Below, one piece after another: positions 20,241 to 28,781 of a stretch of 64,000 bases of DNA. Origin of the DNA: Sphaerisporangium album (GTDB taxonomy: Bacteria > Actinomycetota > Actinomycetes > Streptosporangiales > Streptosporangiaceae). Under the pieces are notes generated by a model. That model had not been told where the DNA came from. It saw only the letters and a program-made list of their open reading frames with translations, and made no database searches. Made by a program: the position numbers and the translations under genes. The stretch spans positions 79,598 to 143,597 of the forward strand of contig NZ_QOIL01000027.1 in NCBI RefSeq assembly GCF_003323745.1, in the 5' to 3' direction. The first letter of the stretch is position 1. Every line of letters starts with the position of its first letter.

Positions 20241-21136
20241 CGCTGACCGCCTGCTACGAGCGTTGCCGCAGGCTGAACGCCCGCCACGGCCGTTCGTACT
20301 ACCTCGCGACCCTGCTGCTGCCCTCCTGGAAGCGCCTGCACGTGCATGCTCTGTATGGATTCGCCCGGTATGCCGATGAGATCGTGGACTCCTTCGGCAT
20401 GACAGGCGACCGGGAGGCCGCACTGGACGCCCTCGCCCGGCGGGTGGCGGCGGCGCTCGGCGGCGAGCCGGTGGAGGACCCGGTGCTGCCCGCCTTCGCG
20501 CACACCGTCCGCTCCTTCGGCGTAGACCGCGGCGACATCGACGCGTTCCTGCGCTCGATGCGCGCCGACCTCACCGTCACCCGCTACGCGACCTACGAGG
20601 ACCTGCTCGGCTACATGGAGGGCTCGGCCGCCGTCATCGGCACCATGATGCTGCCGGTTCTGGAGGCCGTACCCGGGGCGGCCGGCGACGCGCGCGAACC
20701 CGCCCGCCAGCTCGGGCTGGCGTTCCAGCTCACCAACTTCCTGCGGGACGTCGCGGAGGACCTGGCGCGCGGCCGCGTCTACCTGCCGACGCGGGACCTG
20801 GAGAAGTTCGGCGTGGAGGTGTCCGACCTCGGGCGCGGGCGGGCCGGTCCGGCCGTGCGCGAGCTGCTGGCCTTCGAGGCCGGACGGGCGCGCGAGCACT
20901 ACCGGCGGGCGCTGCCGGGCATCGACCTGCTCGTCCCCTCGTCCCGGCCCTGCATCCGCGCCGCCTACGAGCTGTACGGCGGGATCCTCGACGAGATCGA
21001 GGCCGCGGACTACGACGTGCTGGCCATGCGCGCGCGGGTGCCGCGCCGCCGCAGGCTGGCCATCTTCGCCCGCCACCTGCCGATCGCCTCGGCGGCGGCC
21101 AGGGCCGAGCGGCGCGTCACCGTCGAGACGCCCTGA
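20237..21136 (+). CDS. crtB: Phytoene synthase
   Basis: A 299-aa enzyme condensing two geranylgeranyl diphosphates to phytoene. Both Asp-rich Mg-binding motifs of the squalene/phytoene synthase fold are present: DEIVD near residue 46 and NFLRDVAEDLARGRVYLP near residue 166. The start overlaps the crtI stop by 4 bases. No geranylgeranyl diphosphate synthase (crtE) gene lies in the window, so the substrate must come from elsewhere in the genome. Confidence 0.93.
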   Translation: MTLTACYERCRRLNARHGRSYYLATLLLPSWKRLHVHALYGFARYADEIVDSFGMTGDREAALDALARRVAAALGGEPVEDPVLPAFAHTVRSFGVDRGDIDAFLRSMRADLTVTRYATYEDLLGYMEGSAAVIGTMMLPVLEAVPGAAGDAREPARQLGLAFQLTNFLRDVAEDLARGRVYLPTRDLEKFGVEVSDLGRGRAGPAVRELLAFEAGRAREHYRRALPGIDLLVPSSRPCIRAAYELYGGILDEIEAADYDVLAMRARVPRRRRLAIFARHLPIASAAARAERRVTVETP

Positions 21137-21282
21137 GTCGTGTCGCCGTCTCACCGTCCCGCCGTACGGTGGGTCACCCGGAGCGTTCGTGGACGGACAT
21201 CGACGGGGGTCGTGCCCCGCGTCGAGGGCCGTTTCGTCGGCGAGGTCGTGTCGTGACCCCCGTCGCCGCCGGACGTGCGCGG

Positions 21283-22065
21283 TCAGCGGAGTGGGTCGCG
21301 GCCGTCCCAGGTGCCGGTGCTGGCATAGGGGATGAAGCGGGCGAACAGCTCTTCGGCGTACCAGTTCTCGGCGCGCACGCGGCTGATGACCTGGCGGTGG
21401 TGGACACCGCGGTAGGCGAACGAGCCGGCCGCGGTCGCGTCGCGCCACAGCGAGAACGTGGCCTGGCGGACCAGCGGCCACTCGCCGATCCCCAGGGACG
21501 CCAGGCAGCCGTCGCTCTCGCGAAGCTCGCGGTCGACCGCCGCGATCGACCGGTAGAAGGCCACGAGGCGCAGGGCCCGGACCGAGGCCCTGGTGAGCAC
21601 CGCGACAGGTCCGTCCGGTGTCGAAGGCCCCTTGGCGGCCGGCCGCGGGAGAGCGTCCGTCGGGAGGTCCGGCTCGCGTGCGGAGAGCAGACCGAGCGGG
21701 AGGGACGAGGCGGGCCGAATCGGCGGGCTCGGCGGGATGGACGGGACGAACGGGGCGACGCCGCCCCAGTGGCCGCGCGAGGTCACCGGGGTCAGGCGTA
21801 CGTGCCAGTACTCGCTCGCCCGCTCCCGCCAGCGGGCGGCGATCGGCGAGTGCTCCAGGAACGCCTCCAGCGCGGGCTCGTCCCGCCACACCGCCAGCAG
21901 CGCCCATCGGCGCGGGTCGGCGCCGAGGCTCATCGACGTGCCCCGGCCCGTGCCGAGCAGGCGCCAGAACAGCAGCCCGCCGGTCGCGCGCAGCACCGGC
22001 CGGTCCAGCCCCATGTACCGCGTGGCACCGATGTCCGGATACCTGATGAGGTGAAATGAAGCCAT
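21283..22065 (-). CDS. crtA: Spheroidene monooxygenase-like protein (CrtA family)
   Basis: A 260-aa protein matching CrtA-type carotenoid oxygenases: LLFWRLLGTGRGTSMSL, RRWALLAVWRDEPALEAF, and the C-terminal ENWYAEELFARF. In purple bacteria CrtA oxidises acyclic carotenoids at C2. The Pro-rich linker about residues 105-140 separates two ferredoxin-like halves. AGGGGAA precedes the ATG at 22065. This start codon overlaps the start codon of the divergent plsY-like gene inside a shared CATG, leaving no room for a conventional promoter between them. Confidence 0.78.
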   Translation of the reverse strand: MASFHLIRYPDIGATRYMGLDRPVLRATGGLLFWRLLGTGRGTSMSLGADPRRWALLAVWRDEPALEAFLEHSPIAARWRERASEYWHVRLTPVTSRGHWGGVAPFVPSIPPSPPIRPASSLPLGLLSAREPDLPTDALPRPAAKGPSTPDGPVAVLTRASVRALRLVAFYRSIAAVDRELRESDGCLASLGIGEWPLVRQATFSLWRDATAAGSFAYRGVHHRQVISRVRAENWYAEELFARFIPYASTGTWDGRDPLR

Positions 22066-22660
22066 GGTTCCCCTGCTCGTCGCGCTCATCGGCGGCTACC
22101 TGCTCGGCTCGGTGCCGGTCGCGGTGCTGGTCGGCCGCGCGCACGGCGTCGACCCGCGTGAGGTGGGCGACCGCAACCCGGGGTTCTGGAACGTCAAGGA
22201 GCGGCTCGGACGCCGTGCCGCCGTGCCCGTGTTCGCCGGGGACGCGCTGAAGGGGACGTTCGCGGCGCTGGCCGCCCTGGTCGCGAGCGGCGTCCACACC
22301 ACGGGGCTCGGCGTCGTGGCGGGGGCGAGCGTCGTGCCGGTGTACGCGGCCACGGCCGCCGCGATGATCGGCCACGCCTGGCCGGTGTTCGCCGGCTTCC
22401 GCGGCGGCCGGTCGATCCTCACGTTCGCGGGCGGAATCGCGGTGATCTGCCCGCCCGCGTTCCTGCTCGCGCTGGGCGTGCTGGCCGTGACCGCCTTGGC
22501 GGCGCGTTCGTTCGCGGTCGGTGCGCGGGCCGGGGTGTTCGGCGTCCCGGTCCTGCAACTGTTCTTCGCGCCGATCGGGCACGTGGCGGCCACGGGCGCG
22601 TTGATGTGCCTCATCGGGCTGCGTTTCGGCCAGGCGGCGCGGGCCGCCCGCCGTCCTTGA
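22064..22660 (+). CDS. PlsY-like glycerol-3-phosphate acyltransferase family membrane protein
   Basis: A 198-aa membrane protein with about five membrane segments and the three PlsY motifs: GGYLLGSVPVAVLVGR at the N-terminus, GDRNPGFWNVKERLGRRAAV near residue 37, and GHAWPVFAGFRGGRSILTF near residue 104. PlsY moves acyl groups from acyl phosphate to glycerol-3-phosphate. Inside a carotenoid locus this paralogue may instead acylate a carotenoid glycoside, which is an inference. Its last 50 bases overlap the end of the convergent glycosyltransferase gene. Confidence 0.8.
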   Translation: MVPLLVALIGGYLLGSVPVAVLVGRAHGVDPREVGDRNPGFWNVKERLGRRAAVPVFAGDALKGTFAALAALVASGVHTTGLGVVAGASVVPVYAATAAAMIGHAWPVFAGFRGGRSILTFAGGIAVICPPAFLLALGVLAVTALAARSFAVGARAGVFGVPVLQLFFAPIGHVAATGALMCLIGLRFGQAARAARRP

Positions 22661-23897
22661 GCTGCGGATATGGCTGTCCGCCCCTGATGACCCGCGAGGA
22701 CGTGCGCCCGTCATCGGTGACCTGCGAGGAAGCGTGCCCGACGTCCGTGACCTGCGAGGATGTGCGCCCGGCGTCCACGGCCCGTGGGTACGTGCGTCCC
22801 CGCCAGGTGCGGACCGGACGCAGCGCCCCGTACGTCAGCCGCGCCGCCGTCAGCGGGTCCAGCAGCGGGGACAGCGCGAGGCCCGGCCCGGGGCGGGTGT
22901 AGCTGCCGCGCAGCGCCCCGGTGAGCAGGAACCGCACCCCGAGGAGCGCCAGGTCGAGGCGGGTCGGCCGGCCCGCCGCCAGGCGCAGGACGGGCAGCGC
23001 GGTGGTCAGCCAGACCACGGCCAGGTCGCCCGCCAGCGGCGCCGGATCGGTCACGTCGCGCAGCGGCAGCGACCGGCCCCACTCCCGCCACACCCCGGCG
23101 GCGGAGTCGTGCATGTCGACCTCCAGCAGTCCGCCCGCGTCCAGGAACCGCACCGCCCAGCCGCGCCCGGCCAGCGCGCGCGCCAGCGCCACGTCGTCGG
23201 TCATGTGGCCCCGGACCAGCGTGAAACCGTCGGCGGCGCGCATCGCCTCGCGGCGAAACGCCATGCACTGCCCGTTGGCGACGACGCGGTGCTGCGGCGG
23301 GGGAGTGGCCGCGCCGATCGGCCCGAACCGGTACACCAGCGTGGCCAGGAAGGACGCGTGCAGGGCCTGCTCGGCCGGGCCGTCGCAGGCGAACCTCGGG
23401 CCGACGGTGAGAAGGTCACAGCCGTCCAGGGCGGCGGACAGCGCGCCGAACAGGCCGGGGCGGGGCCGCGCGTCGGCGTCCAGCGTGACCACGATCCGGC
23501 CGGTCGCCGCGGCCAGCCCCTGGTGGAGCGCCCACTGCTTGCCCACCCACCCGGGGGGCGGCGGCGCGCCCGCGACGACCTTCGCCCCCAGCTCGGACGC
23601 CAGCCGCGCCGTCCCGTCCGCCGACTCGTCGTCCACGACGATCACCTCGGTGACGTCCGGGTCGGCGAGCACGGCCCTCAGGCAGGGGCCGAGCCGCTTC
23701 TCCTCGTCCCGCGCGGGCACGACGACGGAGATCGTCCGCCGCTCGCCGATCGCGGGCCGGGCGCCCGTGGGTGGTGCAGGGGGCTGGAGCGGGGGACGCC
23801 GGTCACGGCCACGCGCGAGACGCGCGCCGGCGACCACGGCCGCGACGGCCTGCGCGGCGGTGACAGACCGGCCGATCCACCGGCGACGCGGGGTCAT
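22611..23897 (-). CDS. Glycosyltransferase family 2, carotenoid locus
   Basis: A 428-aa GT-A fold enzyme. After an N-terminal hydrophobic segment come ISVVVPARDEEKRLGP, VIVVDDESADGTARL and the DxD-type VTLDADARPRPG; QCMAFRREAM and hydrophobic segments follow. It probably glycosylates a hydroxylated carotenoid, as CruG/CruC-type enzymes do. GAAGGAGGA precedes the ATG, which overlaps the upstream desaturase stop in ATGA. The C-terminal tail is a translated 30-bp tandem repeat (22696-22785) and looks disordered; it also runs antisense over the end of the plsY-like gene. Confidence 0.82.
   Translation of the reverse strand: MTPRRRWIGRSVTAAQAVAAVVAGARLARGRDRRPPLQPPAPPTGARPAIGERRTISVVVPARDEEKRLGPCLRAVLADPDVTEVIVVDDESADGTARLASELGAKVVAGAPPPPGWVGKQWALHQGLAAATGRIVVTLDADARPRPGLFGALSAALDGCDLLTVGPRFACDGPAEQALHASFLATLVYRFGPIGAATPPPQHRVVANGQCMAFRREAMRAADGFTLVRGHMTDDVALARALAGRGWAVRFLDAGGLLEVDMHDSAAGVWREWGRSLPLRDVTDPAPLAGDLAVVWLTTALPVLRLAAGRPTRLDLALLGVRFLLTGALRGSYTRPGPGLALSPLLDPLTAARLTYGALRPVRTWRGRTYPRAVDAGRTSSQVTDVGHASSQVTDDGRTSSRVIRGGQPYPQLKDGGRPAPPGRNAAR
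22696..22785. repeat. 30-bp tandem repeat, about three copies
   Basis: Three imperfect 30-bp units beginning GAGGA at 22696, 22726 and 22756. They lie inside the glycosyltransferase gene and encode repeats of the type GRTSSQVTD at its C-terminus. The period is a multiple of three, so copy-number change would not break the frame. Confidence 0.7.
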
Positions 23898-25357
23898 CGG
23901 GGAAAGTCCTCCTTCACGAGGGAGGCGACGATGTGGCCGCCCATCGCGACCAGCGGCAGGCCGCCTCCCGGATGGGCCGAGCCGCCCACCAGGTACAGGC
24001 CCCGGCGCGGCCCCCGGTTGCCGGGGCGCAGGAACGGGGCCAGCGCGCCACGGTACGGGGTGCCGTAGACGGCCCCGCCCCACGCGCCGTAGCGGTCCCG
24101 CAGGTCGGCGGGGGTGAACATCTCGACGAACCTCAGCCGGCCCGCCAGGTCGTGACCCCGGGCGGCGAGGCGCTCCAGGACGAGGTCGCGGTACGCCTCG
24201 GGGGACATCGGCCACCGGCCCGGATCCCGCGCCGGGACGTTCACCAGCAGGACCTGGTTCTCGGCGCCCGGCGGCGCCTGCGAGGGGTCGTCCACCGAGG
24301 AGCAGCCGATGTAGACGGTCGGGTCCTCGGGCGGCCTGCGGCGGTCGAAGATGTCGGCGAACTCCCGGCCGTAGTCGCCGGAGAAGACGATCGAATGGTG
24401 GGGCAGCCCCTCCGTCGTCCCCTCGACCCCGGCGAGCAGCAGGAACACCGACGACGAGAGGCCGAGCCTGGAGATGCGGCGAAGGCGGCGGCGGTCGGGC
24501 AGCAGCCGCCCGTAGAGTTCGGCCGCGTCGGCGTTGACGACCACGACGTCGGCGCACACGGTCTCGCCGTCCGCCAGTCGGACCCCGCGCACGCGTCCGG
24601 AGCCGGCCGGCCGGACGCCGCGCACGCGTCCGGAGTCCGCCAGGACGGCGGTGACCTCGCTGCCGACGGCGACCTCCACGCCCGCGCTCGCCAGCTGGCC
24701 GGCCAGCGCGTCGGCGAGCCTCGGCAGGCCGCCGGGCACGTACCAGCCGCCGTGGTCGTGCTCGATCGCCGGTACACAGCCCAGTGCCGCGGGGGCCCGG
24801 TAGGGGCTGGAGCCGGCGTAGGTGGCGTACCGGCCGACGTACCGGTGCAGGCGCGGGTCGCGGAAGAAGCGGCGCGCGAGCCCGTCCAGCGTGCGGCCTG
24901 GGGCGACGGCCAGCAGGTCGGAGAGCGCGGCTCCGGACGGCGGGCGGGTGAGCGGGCCGGTGAAGAACGTCCGTTGTGACGCCTCCCAGCAGCCGCGCGC
25001 CCACTGGTGGAAGGCGAGCCAGGCCCGGCCCTCGCCCGGTGCCAGCCGGTCCACCTCGGCGGCCATGCGCGCGGGGTCGCGGCGGGCGGACAGGACCGTC
25101 CCGTCGGGGAAGCGGTACCGGCACAGCTCGCTCGGCTCGACGAGGTCCAGCTTGACGCCGAGGACCTCGAAGATCGACGGGAGGGTCAGCAGGGAGGGGC
25201 CGAGGGAGAAGGTGAAGCCGTCGCGGCGGTGCTCGGCGAGCTTCCCGCCGAGCCGGGGCAGCTTCTCATGCAGCCTGACCTGATGCCCGTCCCGCGCCAG
25301 GAGCAGGGCGGCCACCATCCCGCCCACCCCGCCACCGACCACGATCACCTCCGCCAC
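23894..25357 (-). CDS. CrtI-family carotenoid desaturase/oxygenase (CrtD or CrtO type)
   Basis: A 487-aa second member of the phytoene-desaturase superfamily. It starts MAEVIVVGGGVGGMVAALLL (FAD fold), then HEKLPRLGGKLAEH, and ends YLVGGSAHPGGGLPLVAMGG. Between the cruF-type hydratase and a glycosyltransferase, it most likely acts late: 3,4-desaturation of a 1-hydroxycarotenoid (CrtD) or ketolation (CrtO). Motifs do not separate these by eye. I chose the GTG at 25357, with GGAGG 5 bases upstream; the frame is open to 25921. An internal duplicated stretch reads GRVRGVR twice near residue 275. Confidence 0.82.
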   Translation of the reverse strand: MAEVIVVGGGVGGMVAALLLARDGHQVRLHEKLPRLGGKLAEHRRDGFTFSLGPSLLTLPSIFEVLGVKLDLVEPSELCRYRFPDGTVLSARRDPARMAAEVDRLAPGEGRAWLAFHQWARGCWEASQRTFFTGPLTRPPSGAALSDLLAVAPGRTLDGLARRFFRDPRLHRYVGRYATYAGSSPYRAPAALGCVPAIEHDHGGWYVPGGLPRLADALAGQLASAGVEVAVGSEVTAVLADSGRVRGVRPAGSGRVRGVRLADGETVCADVVVVNADAAELYGRLLPDRRRLRRISRLGLSSSVFLLLAGVEGTTEGLPHHSIVFSGDYGREFADIFDRRRPPEDPTVYIGCSSVDDPSQAPPGAENQVLLVNVPARDPGRWPMSPEAYRDLVLERLAARGHDLAGRLRFVEMFTPADLRDRYGAWGGAVYGTPYRGALAPFLRPGNRGPRRGLYLVGGSAHPGGGLPLVAMGGHIVASLVKEDFPR

Positions 25358-26205
25358 GGCCACCTCCGTTCCCACTTCCGCCCTCGAATTCGGCGGGTCC
25401 ATGCCAGCGCGGCGAACAACCCCATGGCCGTCCCTCCGGTGGCGGCCACCAGGGGGTCGGGGGGGACGAACACCGCGGCGAAGGCCAGGGTCTCCATGAA
25501 CGCCATCACCGTGTAGACGGCGGCGGCGCCCGTCGACGTCCCGGTGAGCACGGGGTCGATCAAGGCCATGACCAGCAGAGATACCACGAGCCATCCGGCG
25601 AAGTCGCTCAGCGGCACGCCGCGGTACGGGCCCTCCTCCGCCCAGGTCCACAGGCCGAGGCGGATCATCTGCGGGTCGAGGAACAGGTCCCACGCCGTCA
25701 GCGCCAGCGCGCCCACGGCGAGGCGGGCGAGCCGTCCACGCCGCGGCGTGGACGCGCCCCGTCGCTGCGTACGGGTGGCCATCGACGCGACCGCGTGCGC
25801 CGCCAGCCCCATGCCGCCCCACGCGACCGCCACGACGACCGGCACCCCGCCGGGCCGGGGCCACAGCAGGTCGGTGTACCGGTAGGTCCCGAACGGCACC
25901 CCTGTGCGGATGCCGACCCATTCCGCCGCGTACCCGGCCGCCACCGCCGCCCCGAACGCCGCCCCCGCCCGGCGCGGCCCGTGGGCGGCCGAGGTGAAGG
26001 CCACGACGCTCGCCGCCAGCAGCAGGACGACCACGCTCGTGAGCCGCACGGGTTTCGGATCAAGGCCGGACATCACCTGGACGACCACCATCGCGAGCAG
26101 CAGCGCCGTCCCGGCGACGGTGAACGCCGCGGGCGCGCGAACGCCCGTCGCGACCCGCGGGCCGTCACCCGGCAGGCGGCGTGTGTCTCCGGTGGCGTCT
26201 CTCAC
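25345..26205 (-). CDS. cruF: Carotenoid 1,2-hydratase family membrane protein (CruF-like, DUF422)
   Basis: A protein of about 286 aa with seven hydrophobic segments and the family motifs GVPFGTYRYTDLLWPR, AWDLFLDPQM and GPYRGVPLSDFAGW. CruF adds water across the terminal psi-end double bond of acyclic or monocyclic carotenes. The start is uncertain: the frame is open to a GTG at 26307, and I prefer the GTG at 26205, with no strong ribosome site at either. It overlaps the desaturase start by 13 bases and is the first gene of the leftward carotenoid operon. Confidence 0.8.
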   Translation of the reverse strand: MRDATGDTRRLPGDGPRVATGVRAPAAFTVAGTALLLAMVVVQVMSGLDPKPVRLTSVVVLLLAASVVAFTSAAHGPRRAGAAFGAAVAAGYAAEWVGIRTGVPFGTYRYTDLLWPRPGGVPVVVAVAWGGMGLAAHAVASMATRTQRRGASTPRRGRLARLAVGALALTAWDLFLDPQMIRLGLWTWAEEGPYRGVPLSDFAGWLVVSLLVMALIDPVLTGTSTGAAAVYTVMAFMETLAFAAVFVPPDPLVAATGGTAMGLFAALAWTRRIRGRKWERRWPWRR

Positions 26206-26536
26206 GATGGGGCATTCGGGCGCTCCCCGGCCACGGATGCACCTGGCACGGGCTTCGCGCCCGCACGCGCCACCGGCACCGGCGTACGCCGCGACCGGTC
26301 GGGCCACTCGGGCCGCGAACCCTGGAACCGATCCGAGCCTCTCACCCCGTCCGACCCCTCCGACCCTTCGAACCGAGCCCCGGACTCCTTGCGGCGGTCA
26401 GGCCCCTTCCACCCCGGTCACCCCTCAGACCCCTCCGACCTCTCGGCCCGGTCGTACACTTTGGCCTGGTCGGGCCTGGTCGGCTGAAGATCATCCCGCG
26501 GCTCGTCACTACTGGTGATCTGGCAGAATCCGAAAC
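26206..26536. promoter_or_regulatory. Divergent promoter region, cruF / ROK regulator
   Basis: About 330 bases with no convincing gene. The stretch is pyrimidine-rich on the + strand (many TCCGACCCC-like runs near 26340-26440). Close to the ROK start there is a short inverted-repeat-like TCACTACTGGTGA (26507-26519) that may be an operator. Both divergent promoters must lie here. Confidence 0.4.
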
Positions 26537-27760
26537 GTGAAACGCGCGGTACAGCAGACGACACGCGACCTGCGGCGCCACAACCGTTCCGTGTTGCTCT
26601 CCCGGCTCTACCTCCAAGGTCCGACCAGCCGGCAGGATCTCACGCAGATGTCCGGGCTCAGCTCCGCGACCGTGAGCAACGTCGTCGCCGACCTGATCAA
26701 CGACGGCGTCGTGGGCGAGGCGGGCTCGGTCGACTCGGACGGCGGGCGGCCGCGCACGCTGATCCAGGTCCGCAGCGAGTACGGCCACGTCGTCGGGGTC
26801 GACATCGGCGAGACGCACATCGAGATCGGCCTGTTCGACTACACGCTCGTCACCCTCGCCACCGCGACGTACCCGGTGGCCGGCACGCGGCTCGACCCGG
26901 GGGCGGTCGCGCGCCTGGTGGTCGCCGGGGTCAACGAGGTCGCGGGCAAGGCGGGCGTCGGCCTGGACGCGCTGCTCGGCGTCGGGGTGGGCGTGCCGGG
27001 GGCCGTCCAGGCGGGTGGTGGCGAGCTCGTCCACGCGCCCACCCTGGGCTGGTCGGCGGTGCCGCTGGGCGACATGCTGCGGCGCGACATCCCCGTTCCC
27101 GTCCTGCTCGACAACTGCGCCCGCACGCTCGGGCAGGCCGAGATGTGGCGGGGCGCGGGCCGCGGGGCCGGGCGGGTGGTCGTCGCGCTGCTCGGCGTCG
27201 GGGTGGGGGCCGCCGTCGCCACGGCGTCGGAGTCGTTCCGCGACATCGGCGGCACCACCAGCACGGCGAGCGAGTGGGGTCACACCGTCGTCACCGTGGA
27301 CGGCCGGCGGTGCCGGTGCGGGTCGAACGGCTGCCTGGAGGCGTACGTCGGGGCCGAGGCCGTCCTGGCGGACTACCTCGCGCTTCCCGACGCCATGCCG
27401 TTCCGGCACGAGGGCGCCGAGGCCCGGCTGGAGGAGCTGGTCGCCCGCGCCGAAGTGCCCGGGTCGGCCGCGGCACGGGCGCTGGACCGCGCGGCCCGCT
27501 ATCTCGGCATCGGCATCGCCAACCTCATCAACCTGCTCAGCCCCGACCGCGTGGTGCTGTCGGGATGGGCGGGCGCGACCATGGGCCCGGCGATCCTCGG
27601 GGACGTGCGGGAGACCGTACGCGCGCACGCGCTTCCGTACATGTACGGGAATGTACGCATCGAGCTGGGCGAGCTGGGACCCGAAGCGGCGGCACTGGGC
27701 GCGGCGACCCTCCCGGTGGTCCAGGTACTGGCGGCGGGGGGCGTTCCGGGAGTCGGCTGA
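26537..27760 (+). CDS. ROK-family transcriptional regulator
   Basis: A 407-aa repressor-type protein. The N-terminal winged helix (RSVLLSRLYLQGPTSRQDLT, then SSATVSNVVADLINDGVV) binds DNA. The C-terminal ROK sugar-kinase fold has VGVDIGETHIEIGL (phosphate loop), SEWGHTVV and the Cys-rich zinc site CRCGSNGCLEAY. Such NagC/XylR-like proteins sense sugars or sugar phosphates. The GTG start has no clear ribosome site, so the transcript may be leaderless. The nearest possible targets are the ThuA-dehydrogenase pair downstream and its own promoter. Confidence 0.9.
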   Translation: MKRAVQQTTRDLRRHNRSVLLSRLYLQGPTSRQDLTQMSGLSSATVSNVVADLINDGVVGEAGSVDSDGGRPRTLIQVRSEYGHVVGVDIGETHIEIGLFDYTLVTLATATYPVAGTRLDPGAVARLVVAGVNEVAGKAGVGLDALLGVGVGVPGAVQAGGGELVHAPTLGWSAVPLGDMLRRDIPVPVLLDNCARTLGQAEMWRGAGRGAGRVVVALLGVGVGAAVATASESFRDIGGTTSTASEWGHTVVTVDGRRCRCGSNGCLEAYVGAEAVLADYLALPDAMPFRHEGAEARLEELVARAEVPGSAAARALDRAARYLGIGIANLINLLSPDRVVLSGWAGATMGPAILGDVRETVRAHALPYMYGNVRIELGELGPEAAALGAATLPVVQVLAAGGVPGVG

Positions 27761-27795
27761 ACGTCACGGATACGCGCGCGTCCGCCTGGCGGATA

Positions 27796-27837
27796 AGGTC
27801 ATTGACCTCAGCGTTCTTGCGACCTTAACTTAAGTCG
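27796..27837. promoter_or_regulatory. Two inverted repeats upstream of the ThuA operon
   Basis: AGGTC (27796-27800) faces GACCT (27804-27808). About 12 bases later CGAC (27820-27823) faces GTCG (27834-27837) around an AT-rich centre with the palindrome ACTTAAGT. They lie between the ROK gene and the ThuA gene and could be operators for the ROK protein; this is inferred from position only. Confidence 0.35.
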
Positions 27838-28007
27838 TGATCAAAGCGCCGTCCGTGGCGGCGCGTCCCGACGAGTCCCGGAGTTCGCATGAGTCCTCGC
27901 CCCGCCGGTAATCGGTCGTCCTTCGACGGAGCACGGCCGCCGGGCGGCGGTCACGAGAGCCGGGGGCGGGCCGGGCTCAGATCGGGCGGGCCGGTACAGG
28001 GCGATCC

Positions 28008-28781
28008 GTGGGGGACCGGCCTGTGACGGAGCGTCCCCAAGACCCGCCCCTGACCGAACGCCGGCAGGACCTGCCTGTGGCGGCGCGAACGCAGGACCGG
28101 GTGGTGCGCGCGCCCGGCGGTGGGCGCGTGCGCCGGGCGCTCATCGTGCGGGGAGGTTGGGAGGGGCACGTGCCCGTCGAGGCCACCGAGCTCTTCCGGC
28201 CCCGGCTCGACGCCGCCGGGTTCGACGTGACCGTCAGCGACGACCTGGACGTCTACCTCGACCGCGACCTGCTGGCCGCGACCGACCTGGTCGTCCAGTG
28301 CTGGTCCATGGGGACGCTGACCGCCGGGCAGTGCGCGGGCCTGGTGAGCGCCGTCCACGCCGGCACGGGCTTCGCCGGGTGGCACGGCGGCGTCGTGGCC
28401 ACGTTCGGGGACAGTCCCGACTACCTGCGGATGGTCGGCGGTCTGTTCCTGTTCCACCCTCCGGACTTCCTCCGCTACCGGGTCACGATCGCGCCGGAGC
28501 AGGGCGACCACCCCATCGTGGCGGGCCTCGCGGACTTCGACGTGATGAGCGAGCAGTACTGGATGCTCACCGACCCCCTGAACACCGTGCTCGCCACCAC
28601 CACGATCACGCCCGAGCACGGCGGCCACGGAGGCGGACCCGTCCAGATGCCCGTGGTGTGGACCCGCAGGTGGGGCGCCGGGAAGGTGTTCTTCTCGGCG
28701 ATCGGCCATCGCATGGCCGACCTGTGCGACCCGGCCGTACGCACGCTCACCGAGCGCGGCCTCCTCTGGGCGTCCCGGTGA
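28008..28781 (+). CDS. ThuA-like domain protein
   Basis: A 257-aa protein with the ThuA/trehalose-utilisation fold (glutamine-amidotransferase-like). The fold shows as ALIVRGGWEGHVPVEATELF near residue 45, TGFAGWHGGVV near 122, and VWTRRWGAGKVFFSAIGHR near 225. ThuA-like proteins accompany sugar oxidation and catabolism genes. The start is uncertain: GTG at 28008, 28023 or 28128 are possible, and only the last removes the low-complexity N-terminus. Its stop overlaps the next start in GTGA. Confidence 0.8.
   Translation: MGDRPVTERPQDPPLTERRQDLPVAARTQDRVVRAPGGGRVRRALIVRGGWEGHVPVEATELFRPRLDAAGFDVTVSDDLDVYLDRDLLAATDLVVQCWSMGTLTAGQCAGLVSAVHAGTGFAGWHGGVVATFGDSPDYLRMVGGLFLFHPPDFLRYRVTIAPEQGDHPIVAGLADFDVMSEQYWMLTDPLNTVLATTTITPEHGGHGGGPVQMPVVWTRRWGAGKVFFSAIGHRMADLCDPAVRTLTERGLLWASR

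Noticed and set aside
22056..22250. ATG at 22056 as the start of the rightward gene beside crtA
   Set aside because: It is in a different frame from the PlsY motifs and its product is short and non-conserved.
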